Shown: one piece after another, positions 7,807-16,244 of the stretch
Position numbering within the stretch: the first letter of the stretch is position 1
Layout: each line of letters opens with the position of its first letter
DNA from: Hymenobacter aerophilus DSM 13606
GTDB lineage: Bacteria; Bacteroidota; Bacteroidia; Cytophagales; Hymenobacteraceae
NCBI RefSeq assembly: GCF_000382225.1
Contig: NZ_KB907809.1
Location: 1 to 64,000, forward strand
Direction of reading: 5' to 3'
DNA length: 64,000 bases
The notes under the pieces: generated by a model
Database searches by the model: none
Seen by the model: only the letters and a program-made list of their open reading frames with translations
What the model was told of the DNA's origin: nothing
Program-made: the position numbers and the translations under genes

Positions 7807-9162
7807 CTACATGCCCACGTAATTCTGCGGCGTGATGGCGCGCAACTCTTGCTTAACCGATTCACTTACATCGAGGACGTCCACGAATTCGCGGATGGTG
7901 GCTTGGGAGATGGCCTCGCCGGTGCGGGTGAGGGCTTTGAGGGCGTTGTAGGGGTCGGGGTAGGCTTCGCGGCGCAGTATCGTTTGCAGGGCCTCGGCCA
8001 CCACGGCCCAATTGGCTTCCAGGTCGCGGTGCAGGGCGGCTTCGTCGAGGGCCAGCTTGCCGAGGCCGCGCTGCAGGGCCGTCAGGGCGATGAGCGTGTG
8101 GCCCAGCGGCACACCCAAGTTGCGCAGCACCGTCGAGTCGGTGAGGTCGCGCTGGAGCCGGCTGATGGGGAGCTTGGCCGCCAGGTGCTCCAGCACGGCG
8201 TTGGCCAGGCCCAGGTTGCCCTCGGCATTCTCGAAGTCGATGGGGTTGACCTTGTGCGGCATGGCCGAGGAGCCCACCTCGCCGGCCTTCACCGTCTGGC
8301 GGAAATAGCCCAGCGAAATGTACTGCCACACGTCGCGGGCCAGGTCGGTGAGGATGGTATTGAGGCGCTTGAGGCCGTCGCAGAGGGCCGCCAGGTGGTC
8401 GTAGTGCTCGATTTGCGTGGTGGGGTGGCTGCGCTTGAGGCCCAGCCGGCCCTCCACAAACTGCTGGGCAAACTGATGCCAGTCGAGGCCGGGGTAGGCC
8501 ACATGGTGGGCGTTGAAGTTGCCGGTGGCCCCGCCGAACTTGGCCCCGAACGGCACCTGCCCCAGCAGTTCCACCTGGGCATCGAGCCGGGCCACGAACA
8601 CCTCGATTTCCTTGCCCAGGCGGGTAGGAGAGGCCGGCTGGCCGTGGGTGCGGGCCAGCATCGGCACGGCGGCCCACTCCTGGGCGCGGGTGGCCAGCTG
8701 GTTGCGCACGGCGGCGTAGGCCGGCAGCAGCGTGTGCAGCAGCGCGTGTTGCAGGCTCAGCGGAATGGCGGTGTTGTTGATGTCCTGCGAAGTCAGCCCG
8801 AAGTGAATGAACTCCACGAACTCGCCCAGCCCGAGGGCCGCAAACCGGTCGCGCAGGAAGTACTCGGCGGCCTTTACATCGTGGTTGGTTACGCGCTCGT
8901 GGGCTTTCACGGCCTCGGCGTCGGCGGCCGAGAATTTGGTGTACAGCGCCCGCAACGACCCGAATGTGGCCTTGTCGACGCCCTGCAGCTGGGGCAGCGG
9001 CAGCTCGCAGAGGGCAATAAAGTACTCCACTTCCACCAGCACCCGGTACTTGATCAGGGCCAGCTCGGAAAAGTAGGCTGCCAGCGGGGCAGTTTGGCGG
9101 TGGTAGCGGCCATCGAGGGGCGAAACGGCGGTCAGGGGCGTGAGGGCAGCGGCGGCGGACAT
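7807..9162 (-). CDS. purB: Adenylosuccinate lyase
   Basis: A 451-residue PurB of the E. coli-like class within the fumarase/aspartase superfamily. It starts TPLTAVSPLDGRYHRQTAPL, has the histidine-bearing signature ARTHGQPASPTRLGKE (H173) and the flexible catalytic loop GSSAMPHKVNPIDFENAEGN with the serine at 298/299. It catalyses two cleavage steps of purine biosynthesis (SAICAR to AICAR and adenylosuccinate to AMP) in the cytoplasm. A -7 box lies 36 bases upstream of the start on the same strand. The gene is complete and of normal length. Confidence 0.98.
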   Translation of the reverse strand: MSAAAALTPLTAVSPLDGRYHRQTAPLAAYFSELALIKYRVLVEVEYFIALCELPLPQLQGVDKATFGSLRALYTKFSAADAEAVKAHERVTNHDVKAAEYFLRDRFAALGLGEFVEFIHFGLTSQDINNTAIPLSLQHALLHTLLPAYAAVRNQLATRAQEWAAVPMLARTHGQPASPTRLGKEIEVFVARLDAQVELLGQVPFGAKFGGATGNFNAHHVAYPGLDWHQFAQQFVEGRLGLKRSHPTTQIEHYDHLAALCDGLKRLNTILTDLARDVWQYISLGYFRQTVKAGEVGSSAMPHKVNPIDFENAEGNLGLANAVLEHLAAKLPISRLQRDLTDSTVLRNLGVPLGHTLIALTALQRGLGKLALDEAALHRDLEANWAVVAEALQTILRREAYPDPYNALKALTRTGEAISQATIREFVDVLDVSESVKQELRAITPQNYVGM

Positions 9163-9197
9163 AAGCAGGAGCGTGGAAGGAGAAAGGAGTTTGCCGG

Positions 9198-9205
9198 CAA
9201 ATATA
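9198..9205 (-). promoter_or_regulatory. Putative -7 box of the purB promoter
   Basis: On the minus strand this reads TATATTTG, a perfect TAnnTTTG Bacteroidetes -7 element, 36 bases before the purB ATG. The family A palindrome begins at the very next base upstream, so the -33 region lies inside the repeat. No clear -33 TTG at 19-21 bases is seen. Confidence 0.6.
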
Positions 9206-9294
9206 CTGTCATCCTGAGCGGCGCGAAGGACCTAAACTCATGAAAACAATTCATCCTGCCGTAAACGGATCCTTCGCGCCGCTCAGGATGACAG
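9206..9294. repeat. Family A intergenic palindrome, copy 2
   Basis: Arms CTGTCATCCTGAGCGGCGCG and its complement CGCGCCGCTCAGGATGACAG pair almost perfectly over about 27 bp; the loop is about 34 bp. It abuts the -7 box of purB. Confidence 0.93.
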
Positions 9295-9318
9295 AGCGTC
9301 ATTCACCAAACCACCAAA

Positions 9319-9346
9319 CCAGCGCCCCGGGGCGCTGGCCTTTTTG
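9319..9346 (+). terminator. GC hairpin with T-run
   Basis: CCAGCGCCCC paired with GGGGCGCTGG is a perfect 10-bp stem without spare loop, followed by CCTTTTTG. It has the form of an intrinsic terminator on the + strand although no + gene ends just upstream; it may insulate the following promoter from transcription coming through the repeat. Confidence 0.5.
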
Positions 9347-9348
9347 TT

Positions 9349-9356
9349 TACCTTTG
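9349..9356 (+). promoter_or_regulatory. Putative -7 box upstream of the transglycosylase gene
   Basis: TACCTTTG matches the TAnnTTTG element, 85 bases before the GTG start at 9441. No clear -33 element is visible. Confidence 0.5.
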
Positions 9357-9440
9357 CGGCTCAAGCTATTCGTGGGGCCGCGGCGGGTTTGGCCCAGTTC
9401 TGGCTAACCCGCCGCCAGCCTTGCGTATTCTCCCCGATTC

Positions 9441-11564
9441 GTGCACATCACTCCCGCAATCAAGAAAAAAATCGGCATCGGCCTGGGCATCTTCGTGGTG
9501 CTGCTGCTGGCCGGCCTGGGCCTGTTTCTGACCAAGCGCCAGCAGCTGCTGGAGGCGGCTCTGGTGAAAGTGAAAGCCAAAGTTGAGCGCAAATTTCCGG
9601 TGACGCTCACGCTGGGCCCGGCCCGCTTCACCGACCTGAACACTGTGGAGCTGCGCGGCATCAGCGTGGTGCCCGTGGCTCCGCTGCCCTCCGATACGCT
9701 GCTGCGCGCCCGCACCGTGCGCGCCTCCCTCAGCGTACGGAGCCTGTTTGCCGGCCGGCCCGTGTTCAGCAACCTCGAAATTGATACCGTCCGCCTCACG
9801 GCCCGCCAGCGTGCCGACGGCCGCGACAACTACTCGTTTCTTTACAAGAAAAAGAAGGGCGAGCCCGCCGTGGCCCGCGACACCACCCAGGGCACCAACT
9901 ACGGCCTGCTGGCCAACCAGCTGCTCGAAGCCGCCTTCGACAACGTGCCCGGCGAGGCCGATTTCCGCCAGTTCCTGATTACCTACGACGGCCCCCGGCA
10001 CCGCGCCCGCCTCACAATACCGCGCCTGGCTATTGAAGACGGCGAAATTTCGGGCGAGATGACGGCCCTGATCGACTCGGTGGAAAACCGCGTGGGCGTC
10101 GTCGGCCACATCGACGCTGGCAACTACGAGGTGGACGCCCAGGTATTCGGCCTCGATAAGCGGCCGGTGGTGATGCCCTACGTGCAGCGCCGCTACGGCG
10201 CCCGCGTGCAGTTCGACACCGTGCGCGTGAGCCTGTCGGACAAAACCTTCCGGCGCGACGAGCTGGTGCTGACCGGCACGGCGTCGGCGGTCAACTTCAT
10301 CGTCAACCACCCCCGGCTTTCCGACCAGGATGTACGGTTCCCGCGCGGGGGCATCGATTTCGTGACCCGGCTGGGGCAGTCTTCGTTTGCGCTGGAAAAG
10401 GGCACCCGGGTGCTGCTCAACCGCATGGAGTTTTTTCCGCAGCTGAGCGTGCGCCGCCGGCCGGTGCCCGAGCGGGTGGTGGGCAAGAACATCAACGGCC
10501 TCACCAGCCGCGGCCAGCTCATGGCCGGCGTGGTGGTCAAGCTCGACGTGCAATCGGCCGAAACCAAAGCCAACGACTTCTTCGAGGCCCTGCCCGAGGG
10601 CATGTTTGAAACCCTGGAGGGCACCCGCGCCGAGGGCACGCTGCAGTACAAGCTGCACGCCGCCCTCGACATGAATAAGCTCGACAGCTTGGAGTTCGAC
10701 TCGGGTTTGCGGGCCACCCGGTTCCGCATCACCAGGTTTGGCCGCGAAGACCTCAACAAGCTCAACGAGCCCTTCCGCTACACGGCCTACAACGACCAGG
10801 GCGACTCGGTAAAGACGTTCACGGTCGGCCCCGCTAACCCCGAATTCACGCCCTACAACCAGGTTTCCGACTACCTGAAGTACGCCATCATGACGGCCGA
10901 GGACCCGCGCTTCATGACCCACCGGGGCTTCATGGAGAAGGCCTTCGTGAAATCGGCTATCCAGAACATCAAGGAGCGGCGCTTTGCCCGCGGCGGCAGC
11001 ACGCTCTCGATGCAGCTGGTGAAAAACGTGTTCCTGACCCGCAAGAAAACTATCGTCCGCAAGGTCGAGGAGGCGCTGATTGTCTGGATTATCGAAAACA
11101 CCCGGCTGGCCAGCAAGCAGCGTATGCTGGAAGTTTACCTCAATATCATCGAGTGGGGCCCGAAAATCTACGGCGTGCACGAGGCGGCCGAGTTCTACTT
11201 TGACAAGGCGCCGGCCAACCTGAATCTGTCGGAAAGCCTGTACCTGGCCAGCATTATCCCGAGTCCGAAGCGGTTCCGGGGCGGCTTCAACCAGTACGGC
11301 GAACTGCGCGGCTCGGCCCGCTACTTCCGCCGCCTGATTGCCCAGCTGATGGCCCGCAAGGGCTACATTTCGGAGGGCGAGGCCGAAAGTGTGGGGGGCG
11401 TGAGCTTCAGCGGGCGCGGCCTGCGGGCCATGAACTTCAGCGCCCGCCCCGACACCACCCTGCGGGTTCTGGCCCCCGATTCGACCCGCTTCGACGAGCC
11501 CATCGACCTGCTCGACCTGCTGGGCACCGGCGTCCCGCCCGGCCTGGAAACCCCCAACCCGTGA
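9441..11564 (+). CDS. Membrane-anchored GT51 transglycosylase without transpeptidase domain, AsmA-like N-terminal region
   Basis: A 707-residue protein that starts at GTG (MHITPAIKKKIG). One membrane helix spans about residues 11-30. Residues ~35-460 look like an AsmA/intermembrane-type domain (NLEIDTVRLTARQ, GLTSRGQLMAGVVVKLDV). The GT51 glycosyltransferase domain occupies about 470-640, with the catalytic E487 in AEDPRFMTHRG, then GGSTLSMQLVKN (518-529) and the EWGPKIYG segment. There is no penicillin-binding domain, so it would polymerise lipid II glycan but not crosslink it, or act on a related substrate. The large extra domain distinguishes it from MtgA (about 240 residues). Confidence 0.87.
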   Translation: MHITPAIKKKIGIGLGIFVVLLLAGLGLFLTKRQQLLEAALVKVKAKVERKFPVTLTLGPARFTDLNTVELRGISVVPVAPLPSDTLLRARTVRASLSVRSLFAGRPVFSNLEIDTVRLTARQRADGRDNYSFLYKKKKGEPAVARDTTQGTNYGLLANQLLEAAFDNVPGEADFRQFLITYDGPRHRARLTIPRLAIEDGEISGEMTALIDSVENRVGVVGHIDAGNYEVDAQVFGLDKRPVVMPYVQRRYGARVQFDTVRVSLSDKTFRRDELVLTGTASAVNFIVNHPRLSDQDVRFPRGGIDFVTRLGQSSFALEKGTRVLLNRMEFFPQLSVRRRPVPERVVGKNINGLTSRGQLMAGVVVKLDVQSAETKANDFFEALPEGMFETLEGTRAEGTLQYKLHAALDMNKLDSLEFDSGLRATRFRITRFGREDLNKLNEPFRYTAYNDQGDSVKTFTVGPANPEFTPYNQVSDYLKYAIMTAEDPRFMTHRGFMEKAFVKSAIQNIKERRFARGGSTLSMQLVKNVFLTRKKTIVRKVEEALIVWIIENTRLASKQRMLEVYLNIIEWGPKIYGVHEAAEFYFDKAPANLNLSESLYLASIIPSPKRFRGGFNQYGELRGSARYFRRLIAQLMARKGYISEGEAESVGGVSFSGRGLRAMNFSARPDTTLRVLAPDSTRFDEPIDLLDLLGTGVPPGLETPNP

Positions 11565-11638
11565 AGGTGAGATGGTGAAATAGTGAAATGGTGAGTTGAT
11601 GTTCGGGAGCCCTGTCATCCTTTATCTGGCGCCCTTAA

Positions 11639-11731
11639 CCTGTCATCCTGAGCGCAGCGAAGGACCTATCCAGAAGCTACTGTTAGATGTTAGCCTCTGT
11701 ATAGGTCCTTCGCTGTGCTCAGGATGACAGG
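11639..11731. repeat. Family A intergenic palindrome, copy 3
   Basis: CCTGTCATCCTGAGCGCAGC at the left and GCTGTGCTCAGGATGACAGG at the right, with inner arms CAGAAGCTA and TAGCCTCTG. A lone half-motif CCTGTCATCC occurs at 11611. Just before it, 11566-11597 holds one arm of a simple-repeat element (GGTGAGATGGTGAAAT) like the one at 19396. Confidence 0.9.
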
Positions 11732-11755
11732 TTGAAAGGTGGCAGGTGGGATTCT

Positions 11756-12709
11756 TTACTCGCTCTTGTCTGCCGGGGCGCTTTCCTCCGCTGCCGGCTT
11801 CGGAAACAATAGCGACAAAAGCACCGAGAGCAGCAGAATGACCCCCACCGTGCCCAGCGACCAGCCCATCGAGACGTGGATTCCGAAGCCTTCGGCCAGC
11901 AGCTTGCCGCCGATGAACACCAGGATGAGGGCCAGGCCGTAGTGCAGGTAGTGGAACAGGCGCATGAGGCCTTCAAGCGCGAAATACAGCGCCCGCAAAC
12001 CCAGCAGCGCAAACACGTTGCTGGTGTAGACGATGAACGTGTCGCGCGAGACGGCCAGGATGGCGGGGATGGAGTCGGCGGCGAAGATAACGTCGGTGGT
12101 TTCCACCATCACCAGCACCACGAGCAGGGGCGTGGCGAACAGCACGCCGTCTTTGCGCACGAAAAACTTGCCCTCGTGCAGCTTGCTGGTGATGGGCAGG
12201 TGGCGGCTCAGAAACTTAACGACCGGGTTACTGTCGGGGTCGATTTCGGGCTCGCCGCCGCTGGTGGCCATCTTGATGCCGGTGTACACGAGGAAGGCCC
12301 CGAGCACGTACATCAGGAAGTGGAACTTGGCCAGCAGCGCCGCGCCCACCAGAATAAACACCGCCCGCAGCACCAGGGCCCCAATAATGCCCCAGAACAG
12401 GATTTTGTGCTGATACTGCGCCGGCACCTTGAAGTAGGTGAAGATCAGCAGGAACACGAACAGGTTATCGACGCTCAACGACTTTTCGATGAGGTAGCCC
12501 GTAAGGAATTCCAGCGCCGCCGCCTTGCCCAGCCACTGGTACACCAGGTAGTTGAAGCCCAGCGAAAGCGCAATCCAGAAGGCGCTCCAGCTCAGCGCTT
12601 CGCGCATACCCACCACGTGGTCGCGGCGGTTGAAAACCAGCAGGTCGAGCAACAGCAGGGCCAGCACAACTACGTTGAAGCCAACCCAGAACAGCGGGGA
12701 TATTTCCAT
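11756..12709 (-). CDS. TerC/Alx family integral membrane protein
   Basis: A 317-residue membrane protein with about nine hydrophobic segments. Family hallmarks include EKSLSVDNLFVFLLIFTYF with the conserved acidic residue in the membrane and a second copy of the pattern in VETTDVIFAADSIPAILAVS. TerC/Alx proteins are linked to tellurite resistance and to manganese or other cation export at the inner membrane; the cation here is not known. The start is the ATG at 12709 (MEISPLFWVGFN); the open frame runs on upstream but into sequence that overlaps the neighbouring gene. The C-terminal tail (KPAAEESAPADKSE) is soluble. Confidence 0.93.
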   Translation of the reverse strand: MEISPLFWVGFNVVVLALLLLDLLVFNRRDHVVGMREALSWSAFWIALSLGFNYLVYQWLGKAAALEFLTGYLIEKSLSVDNLFVFLLIFTYFKVPAQYQHKILFWGIIGALVLRAVFILVGAALLAKFHFLMYVLGAFLVYTGIKMATSGGEPEIDPDSNPVVKFLSRHLPITSKLHEGKFFVRKDGVLFATPLLVVLVMVETTDVIFAADSIPAILAVSRDTFIVYTSNVFALLGLRALYFALEGLMRLFHYLHYGLALILVFIGGKLLAEGFGIHVSMGWSLGTVGVILLLSVLLSLLFPKPAAEESAPADKSE

Positions 12710-12771
12710 TAGTGGCAAGATACGCGGCCGCCGCCAAACACGGCGGTTGGTGGCGCGGGCTGCCGGGCCGC

Positions 12772-13587
12772 TTAGCGCGTTTCGGCGTCGGCGGGGCCGG
12801 CCGCGGCTGCCGTCAGCGGGCCGCCGTTGAGGCGGGGCGCATCGGCCGGCGCCGGGGCGCGGTCGAAGCGGCGGAACCAGCTGCTCATCTTCATCTGCAC
12901 CACCCCAAAGAAGGCTTCCTTGAAGATGCCTTTGCTCATTTTGGAGGTGCCCCGGGTGCGGTCGGTGAAGATGATGGGCACTTCCTTGAGGCGAAACCCG
13001 AACTTGTAGGCCAGCCACTTCATCTCAATCTGGAAGGCGTAGCCCACGAACCGGATTCGCTCGCGGGTAAGTACGCGCAGCACCGGGGCCGTGTAGCACT
13101 TGAAGCCGGCCGTGGCGTCCATGATGGGCATGCGGGTAACGAGGCGCACGTAGGCCGAGGCGAAGTACGACATCAGCACCCGGCTCATGGGCCAGTTCAC
13201 CACGTTTACGCCCTCGATGTAGCGCGAGCCGATGGCCAGGTCGTAGCCCTGCCGGGCGCAGGCGTCGTAGAGGCGCATGAGGTCCTCGGGGTTGTGCGAG
13301 AAGTCGGCGTCCATCTCGAACACGTACTCGTAGCCGCGGGCCAGGGCCCAGCCGAAGCCGTGCAGATAGGCCGTGCCCAGGCCCAGCTTGCCGGCGCGCT
13401 CCTCCAGAAACAGCCGCCCCGGAAACTCGGCCATCAACCCGCGCACAATAGCCGCCGTGCCGTCGGGCGAGCCATCGTCGATGATGAGCACGTCGAACGG
13501 CTGGGGCAGCGAGAACACCTTGCGGATAATTAATTCCGCGTTTTCCCGCTCGTTGTAGGTCGGTATCAGAACGAGGCCGTCAGTCAT
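12772..13587 (-). CDS. Polyprenol monophosphomannose synthase-like GT2
   Basis: A 271-residue DPM1-like glycosyltransferase starting MTDGLVLIPTYNERENAELI. It has the nucleotide-binding DDGSPDGT near residue 36 and the metal-binding DADFSHNP, then the conserved GSRYIEG, TAGFKCY and RGTSKMSKGIFKEAF, which mark the dolichyl/polyprenyl-phosphate mannosyltransferase group. There are no C-terminal membrane helices, so it should be a peripheral enzyme that loads a sugar onto a polyprenyl phosphate carrier. The tail after residue 245 is low complexity (APAPADAPRLNG). It follows hemG on the same strand after about 190 bases. Confidence 0.93.
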   Translation of the reverse strand: MTDGLVLIPTYNERENAELIIRKVFSLPQPFDVLIIDDGSPDGTAAIVRGLMAEFPGRLFLEERAGKLGLGTAYLHGFGWALARGYEYVFEMDADFSHNPEDLMRLYDACARQGYDLAIGSRYIEGVNVVNWPMSRVLMSYFASAYVRLVTRMPIMDATAGFKCYTAPVLRVLTRERIRFVGYAFQIEMKWLAYKFGFRLKEVPIIFTDRTRGTSKMSKGIFKEAFFGVVQMKMSSWFRRFDRAPAPADAPRLNGGPLTAAAAGPADAETR

Positions 13588-13780
13588 TGCCGTAAAGGTA
13601 AAATTTTGCGCGGAGTGCGGGGCTGACGGAAAAGCCGGCCGGCTACCAAGGCAACCGGCCGCAAACTGCCTGAAAGATGCAGCCGGCCCGGTTGAGGTTG
13701 CGTACCGGAGGCTGGATAACCGCGGGGCGGCTTCCGGGTTCGAGAAAAAGAGAAAAAACCGGCTAGGCCGAGCAGCCCGG

Positions 13781-15115
13781 CTACCGGGCCGCGGCCAGCG
13801 TGGCGGCCAACTGCCGAGCGTGGCGCACGCAGTCGGGCACGCCCACGCCGGCCCGCCAGTTGGCCGTGGCGTGCAGGCCCAGCGTCTGCAGGTGGTCGGC
13901 GGCGGCGTGGGCGGGCAGAATGCGCGCATCAAACTGCGGAATGGCACGGGGCCAGAAGTGGCGGTGCTGCCAGACCGGCGCGGCATCGGCTTTCAGCCCG
14001 TAGAAGCGGCTGAGCTCGGCGTGCACCGCCGCCTGCTGCTGGTCGGCCGGCTCCAGCGCCTGGGGCTCGTACTGGGTACCGCCTACAAAGGTGGTGAACA
14101 GCACCTGCCCGGCCGGCGCGCGGCCCGAAAACAGCGAGCTGGTCCAGATGCTGCCGGCGGCGTAGGGCTGCTCGGCCTTGGGGTGCAACGCCCCGAACCC
14201 ATTGAGCGGGTGGCCCACGTCAGTGCGCTGGTAGGCGGTGTAAACGGCCGTCATGGGCGGGTAGTACACGGCGGCTAGCGCGGCGGCCTCGGCCGGAAAC
14301 TGCTCGGTTAGCAGCTTGGCGGCGGCGTGGGTGGGCAGCGCCAGCACCACGTGCTGGTACAGCCGCGGGGCGGGGCCGGCGGTGGTGTCCAGCTCCCAGC
14401 GGCCGTCATCGTCGTGGCGGTGCAGGCGGGTGGCGGCCTGCCCGAAGTGGGCCCGGCGCAGCTTGGCGGCCAGCGTGTTGGGCAGCGTCTGCAGGCCTCC
14501 GGCCAGCGACACGATGCGGCGGCGGCCGGCGCTGCTCTTGGTTTTCATCAGCCCGCGCAGTACCGAGCCGTGGCGCTGCTCCAGGGCCGCCAGCTGCGGA
14601 AACGTTTTATGCAGCAGCAGCTGCGCAGGGTCGCCGGCGTAGATGCCCGAAATAAATGGGTTGAGCGCATATTCCACCACTTCGGACCCGAAACGGCGCG
14701 TGAAAAACCCGCCCAGCGTTTCAAGCTCGTTCACGGGCTCGGGCTTGCGGAACAGCTCCCGCACAATGTTGTAGCGGCCTTTCAGACTGAAAAACTTGCT
14801 GGTGAGCAGACCGGGCGGCGTGCCGGGCAGCGGCTGGTAGGCGCCGGCCCGCAGCACGTAGCGGTTCTGGCTCACGGCGGCGGCATCCTCGACTTTATCG
14901 GTCAGCCCCAGCTCCTGGAACAGGACCGCCAGCTCATCGGAAAGCTGCAGCGAGTTGGGCCCTACTTCCAGCAGATAACCGCCGTGCTGCTCCGAGCAGA
15001 TGGTGCCGCCCGGCCGCGGGCTGGCCTCGAACAGGTCGTAATCAATGCCCGCCCGTTGCAGCCCCCAGGCCAGCGTGAGCCCCGAAATACCCCCGCCGAT
15101 AATTGCAATAGCCAT
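13781..15115 (-). CDS. hemG: Protoporphyrinogen oxidase (HemY-type, FAD-dependent)
   Basis: A 444-residue flavoenzyme. The N terminus MAIAIIGGGISGLTLAWGLQ is the dinucleotide-binding GxGxxG motif, with the adenine-binding acidic residue in DYDLFEASPRPGGTI. The middle has NPFISGIYAGDPAQL, typical of HemY-type protoporphyrinogen oxidases, and the C-terminal FAD segment ends in NWRAGVGVPDCVRHARQLA. It oxidises protoporphyrinogen IX (or coproporphyrinogen III in related enzymes) for haem synthesis. The start at 15115 is chosen because upstream codons run into a repeat. Its promoter -7 box lies in the palindrome at 15148-15263. Confidence 0.95.
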   Translation of the reverse strand: MAIAIIGGGISGLTLAWGLQRAGIDYDLFEASPRPGGTICSEQHGGYLLEVGPNSLQLSDELAVLFQELGLTDKVEDAAAVSQNRYVLRAGAYQPLPGTPPGLLTSKFFSLKGRYNIVRELFRKPEPVNELETLGGFFTRRFGSEVVEYALNPFISGIYAGDPAQLLLHKTFPQLAALEQRHGSVLRGLMKTKSSAGRRRIVSLAGGLQTLPNTLAAKLRRAHFGQAATRLHRHDDDGRWELDTTAGPAPRLYQHVVLALPTHAAAKLLTEQFPAEAAALAAVYYPPMTAVYTAYQRTDVGHPLNGFGALHPKAEQPYAAGSIWTSSLFSGRAPAGQVLFTTFVGGTQYEPQALEPADQQQAAVHAELSRFYGLKADAAPVWQHRHFWPRAIPQFDARILPAHAAADHLQTLGLHATANWRAGVGVPDCVRHARQLAATLAAAR

Positions 15116-15148
15116 TTTCTTAACGCGTGAAATGTGCAGAATGTAGTG

Positions 15149-15156
15149 CAAAGGTA
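15149..15156 (-). promoter_or_regulatory. Putative -7 box of the hemG promoter
   Basis: Reads TACCTTTG on the minus strand, 34 bases upstream of the hemG ATG, at the tip of the left palindrome arm. Confidence 0.6.
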
Positions 15157-15254
15157 CAGTCATCCTGAGCGCAGCGAAGGACCTTATCAGGCCTGAACAA
15201 CTGCAATGACTCATTCAAACAGGGTAAGGTCCTTCGCTCCGCTCAGGATGACTG

Positions 15255-15262
15255 TACCTTTG
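15255..15262 (+). promoter_or_regulatory. Putative -7 box of the GmhB-like gene promoter
   Basis: TACCTTTG at the tip of the right palindrome arm, 47 bases upstream of the ATG at 15309. Confidence 0.6.
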
Positions 15263-15308
15263 CCCCCACATCAGCGCATCAGTACATCAAAATCAGCACA
15301 GCAACAGC

Positions 15309-15833
15309 ATGAACAAAGCCGTTTTCCTCGACCGTGATGGCGTATTGAACCGGGAAGTGGGCACGTACGTGTGGGAGCCGGCAAAATTCGAGGTGCTGCC
15401 GGGCGTGCCCGAAAGCTTGGCGCGTCTCAAGGTGGCGGGCTACTTCCTTATTGTGGTAACCAACCAGGCTGGCATTGCCAAGGGCCTCTACACGGCCGCC
15501 GATGTGCAGGCCTGCCACGCCAAGCTGCAGCAGGCCGTGGGCGGCATTTTGGATGCGCTCTACTTCGCGCCCGGCCACCCCAGCGTGTCGGAAAGCCTGC
15601 GCCGCAAGCCCGATTCGCTGATGCTGGAGCAGGCGCTGAGCCGTTTCAACCTTGATGCAAGCCAGTGTTGGCTGGTAGGCGACCGGCTCCGCGACATGGC
15701 CGCCGCCGAAAAAGCGGGTGTGCGCGGCCTGCTCGTGGGCCCCGACGAGCCCGTAGGCTTCCTGACCCGCGCCACCGACCTGCCCGCCGCCACCGACTTT
15801 ATTCTGGCCGCCGATGGTGCGGCTAAAAGTTGA
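15309..15833 (+). CDS. HAD-IIIA hydrolase, GmhB/histidinol-phosphatase-like
   Basis: A 174-residue HAD phosphatase. The nucleophile motif is LDRDGVLN (D8 and D10), motif II is VVTNQAGIAKGLY, the lysine lies in RRKPDSLML and motif III is VGDRLRDMAAAEKAG. This resembles D-glycero-D-manno-heptose-1,7-bisphosphate 7-phosphatase. The zinc-binding cysteines usual in GmhB between motifs II and III are missing (the segment reads YFAPGHPSVSESLRRKP), so substrate assignment to the heptose pathway is uncertain. It is transcribed divergently from hemG from a shared palindrome. Confidence 0.85.
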   Translation: MNKAVFLDRDGVLNREVGTYVWEPAKFEVLPGVPESLARLKVAGYFLIVVTNQAGIAKGLYTAADVQACHAKLQQAVGGILDALYFAPGHPSVSESLRRKPDSLMLEQALSRFNLDASQCWLVGDRLRDMAAAEKAGVRGLLVGPDEPVGFLTRATDLPAATDFILAADGAAKS

Positions 15834-15896
15834 TGACGCCCCCGCCAACTGTACCCAAAGGCGAGCCGACAGTCGAACCGGCTTGCGCCAGGAGTT

Positions 15897-16070
15897 TTAC
15901 TGCTGCGCGGTTGCCGAAGCGGCGCTGGCCATTACCGGCGTATCGGTGGCTGCGGTAGCCGGCATGGGCTGGTGCTGCGCAGGTTTGACCGAGGTGTAAG
16001 CCGGGCACGAGGAACGGCAGGAAACGGTGCCGAGCGAGAGAAGTAGTCCGAAAACGAAAAGCTTTTTCAT
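15897..16070 (-). CDS. Small lipoprotein, paralogue A
   Basis: A 57-residue protein with a lipoprotein signal: MKKLFVFGLLLSLGTVSC, lipobox ending in the cysteine at 18. The mature part is short and begins CRSSCPAYTSVK, followed by an alanine/proline-rich tail. The next gene on this strand (16245-16403) encodes a similar peptide with QCPAYSATK at the same place. Function is unknown; the pair may be surface or periplasm-facing lipopeptides. Upstream in-frame ATGs give a non-signal N terminus and are rejected. Confidence 0.72.
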   Translation of the reverse strand: MKKLFVFGLLLSLGTVSCRSSCPAYTSVKPAQHQPMPATAATDTPVMASAASATAQQ

Positions 16071-16190
16071 GGTATAATACCAGATTGGGTAATGCGGGTC
16101 CGTGTTTATCAGAACCCCGTTGTGCCCCAAACGATTCAATCGGCGCCAGATTGTTTAACCCAGGAAAAATAACAGCAACTTTCCTGAATG

Positions 16191-16222
16191 CAAAAAGCGC
16201 CTTCCCGTGGGAGAAGGCGCTT
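16191..16222 (-). terminator. Intrinsic terminator after lipoprotein paralogue B
   Basis: On the minus strand a 10-bp stem AAGCGCCTTC / GAAGGCGCTT with an 8-base loop is followed by TTTTTG. It lies 23 bases after the stop of the 16245-16403 gene. Confidence 0.8.
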
Positions 16223-16244
16223 CCGGATAAAATACTGGCGGTGC

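Larger units (their letters stand above)
15148..15263. repeat. Family A palindrome, copy 4, with promoter boxes at both ends
   Basis: Arms of 39 bp (15148-15186 and 15225-15263) pair with one mismatch. Unlike other copies, the palindrome extends outward to GCAAAGGTAC on the left and GTACCTTTGC on the right, so each arm tip contains a TAnnTTTG box facing away from the centre, towards hemG and towards the GmhB-like gene. Confidence 0.95.

Noticed and set aside
9366..11618. A 750-codon minus-strand open frame
   Set aside because: It is the antisense shadow of the GT51 gene; the + strand carries the catalytic motifs and a membrane helix, the minus frame has no recognisable domain.
12710..13018. 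N-terminal extension of the TerC frame
   Set aside because: It overlaps the DPM1-like gene and encodes a proline/histidine-rich sequence unlike TerC; MEISPLFWVGFN at 12709 is the family start.
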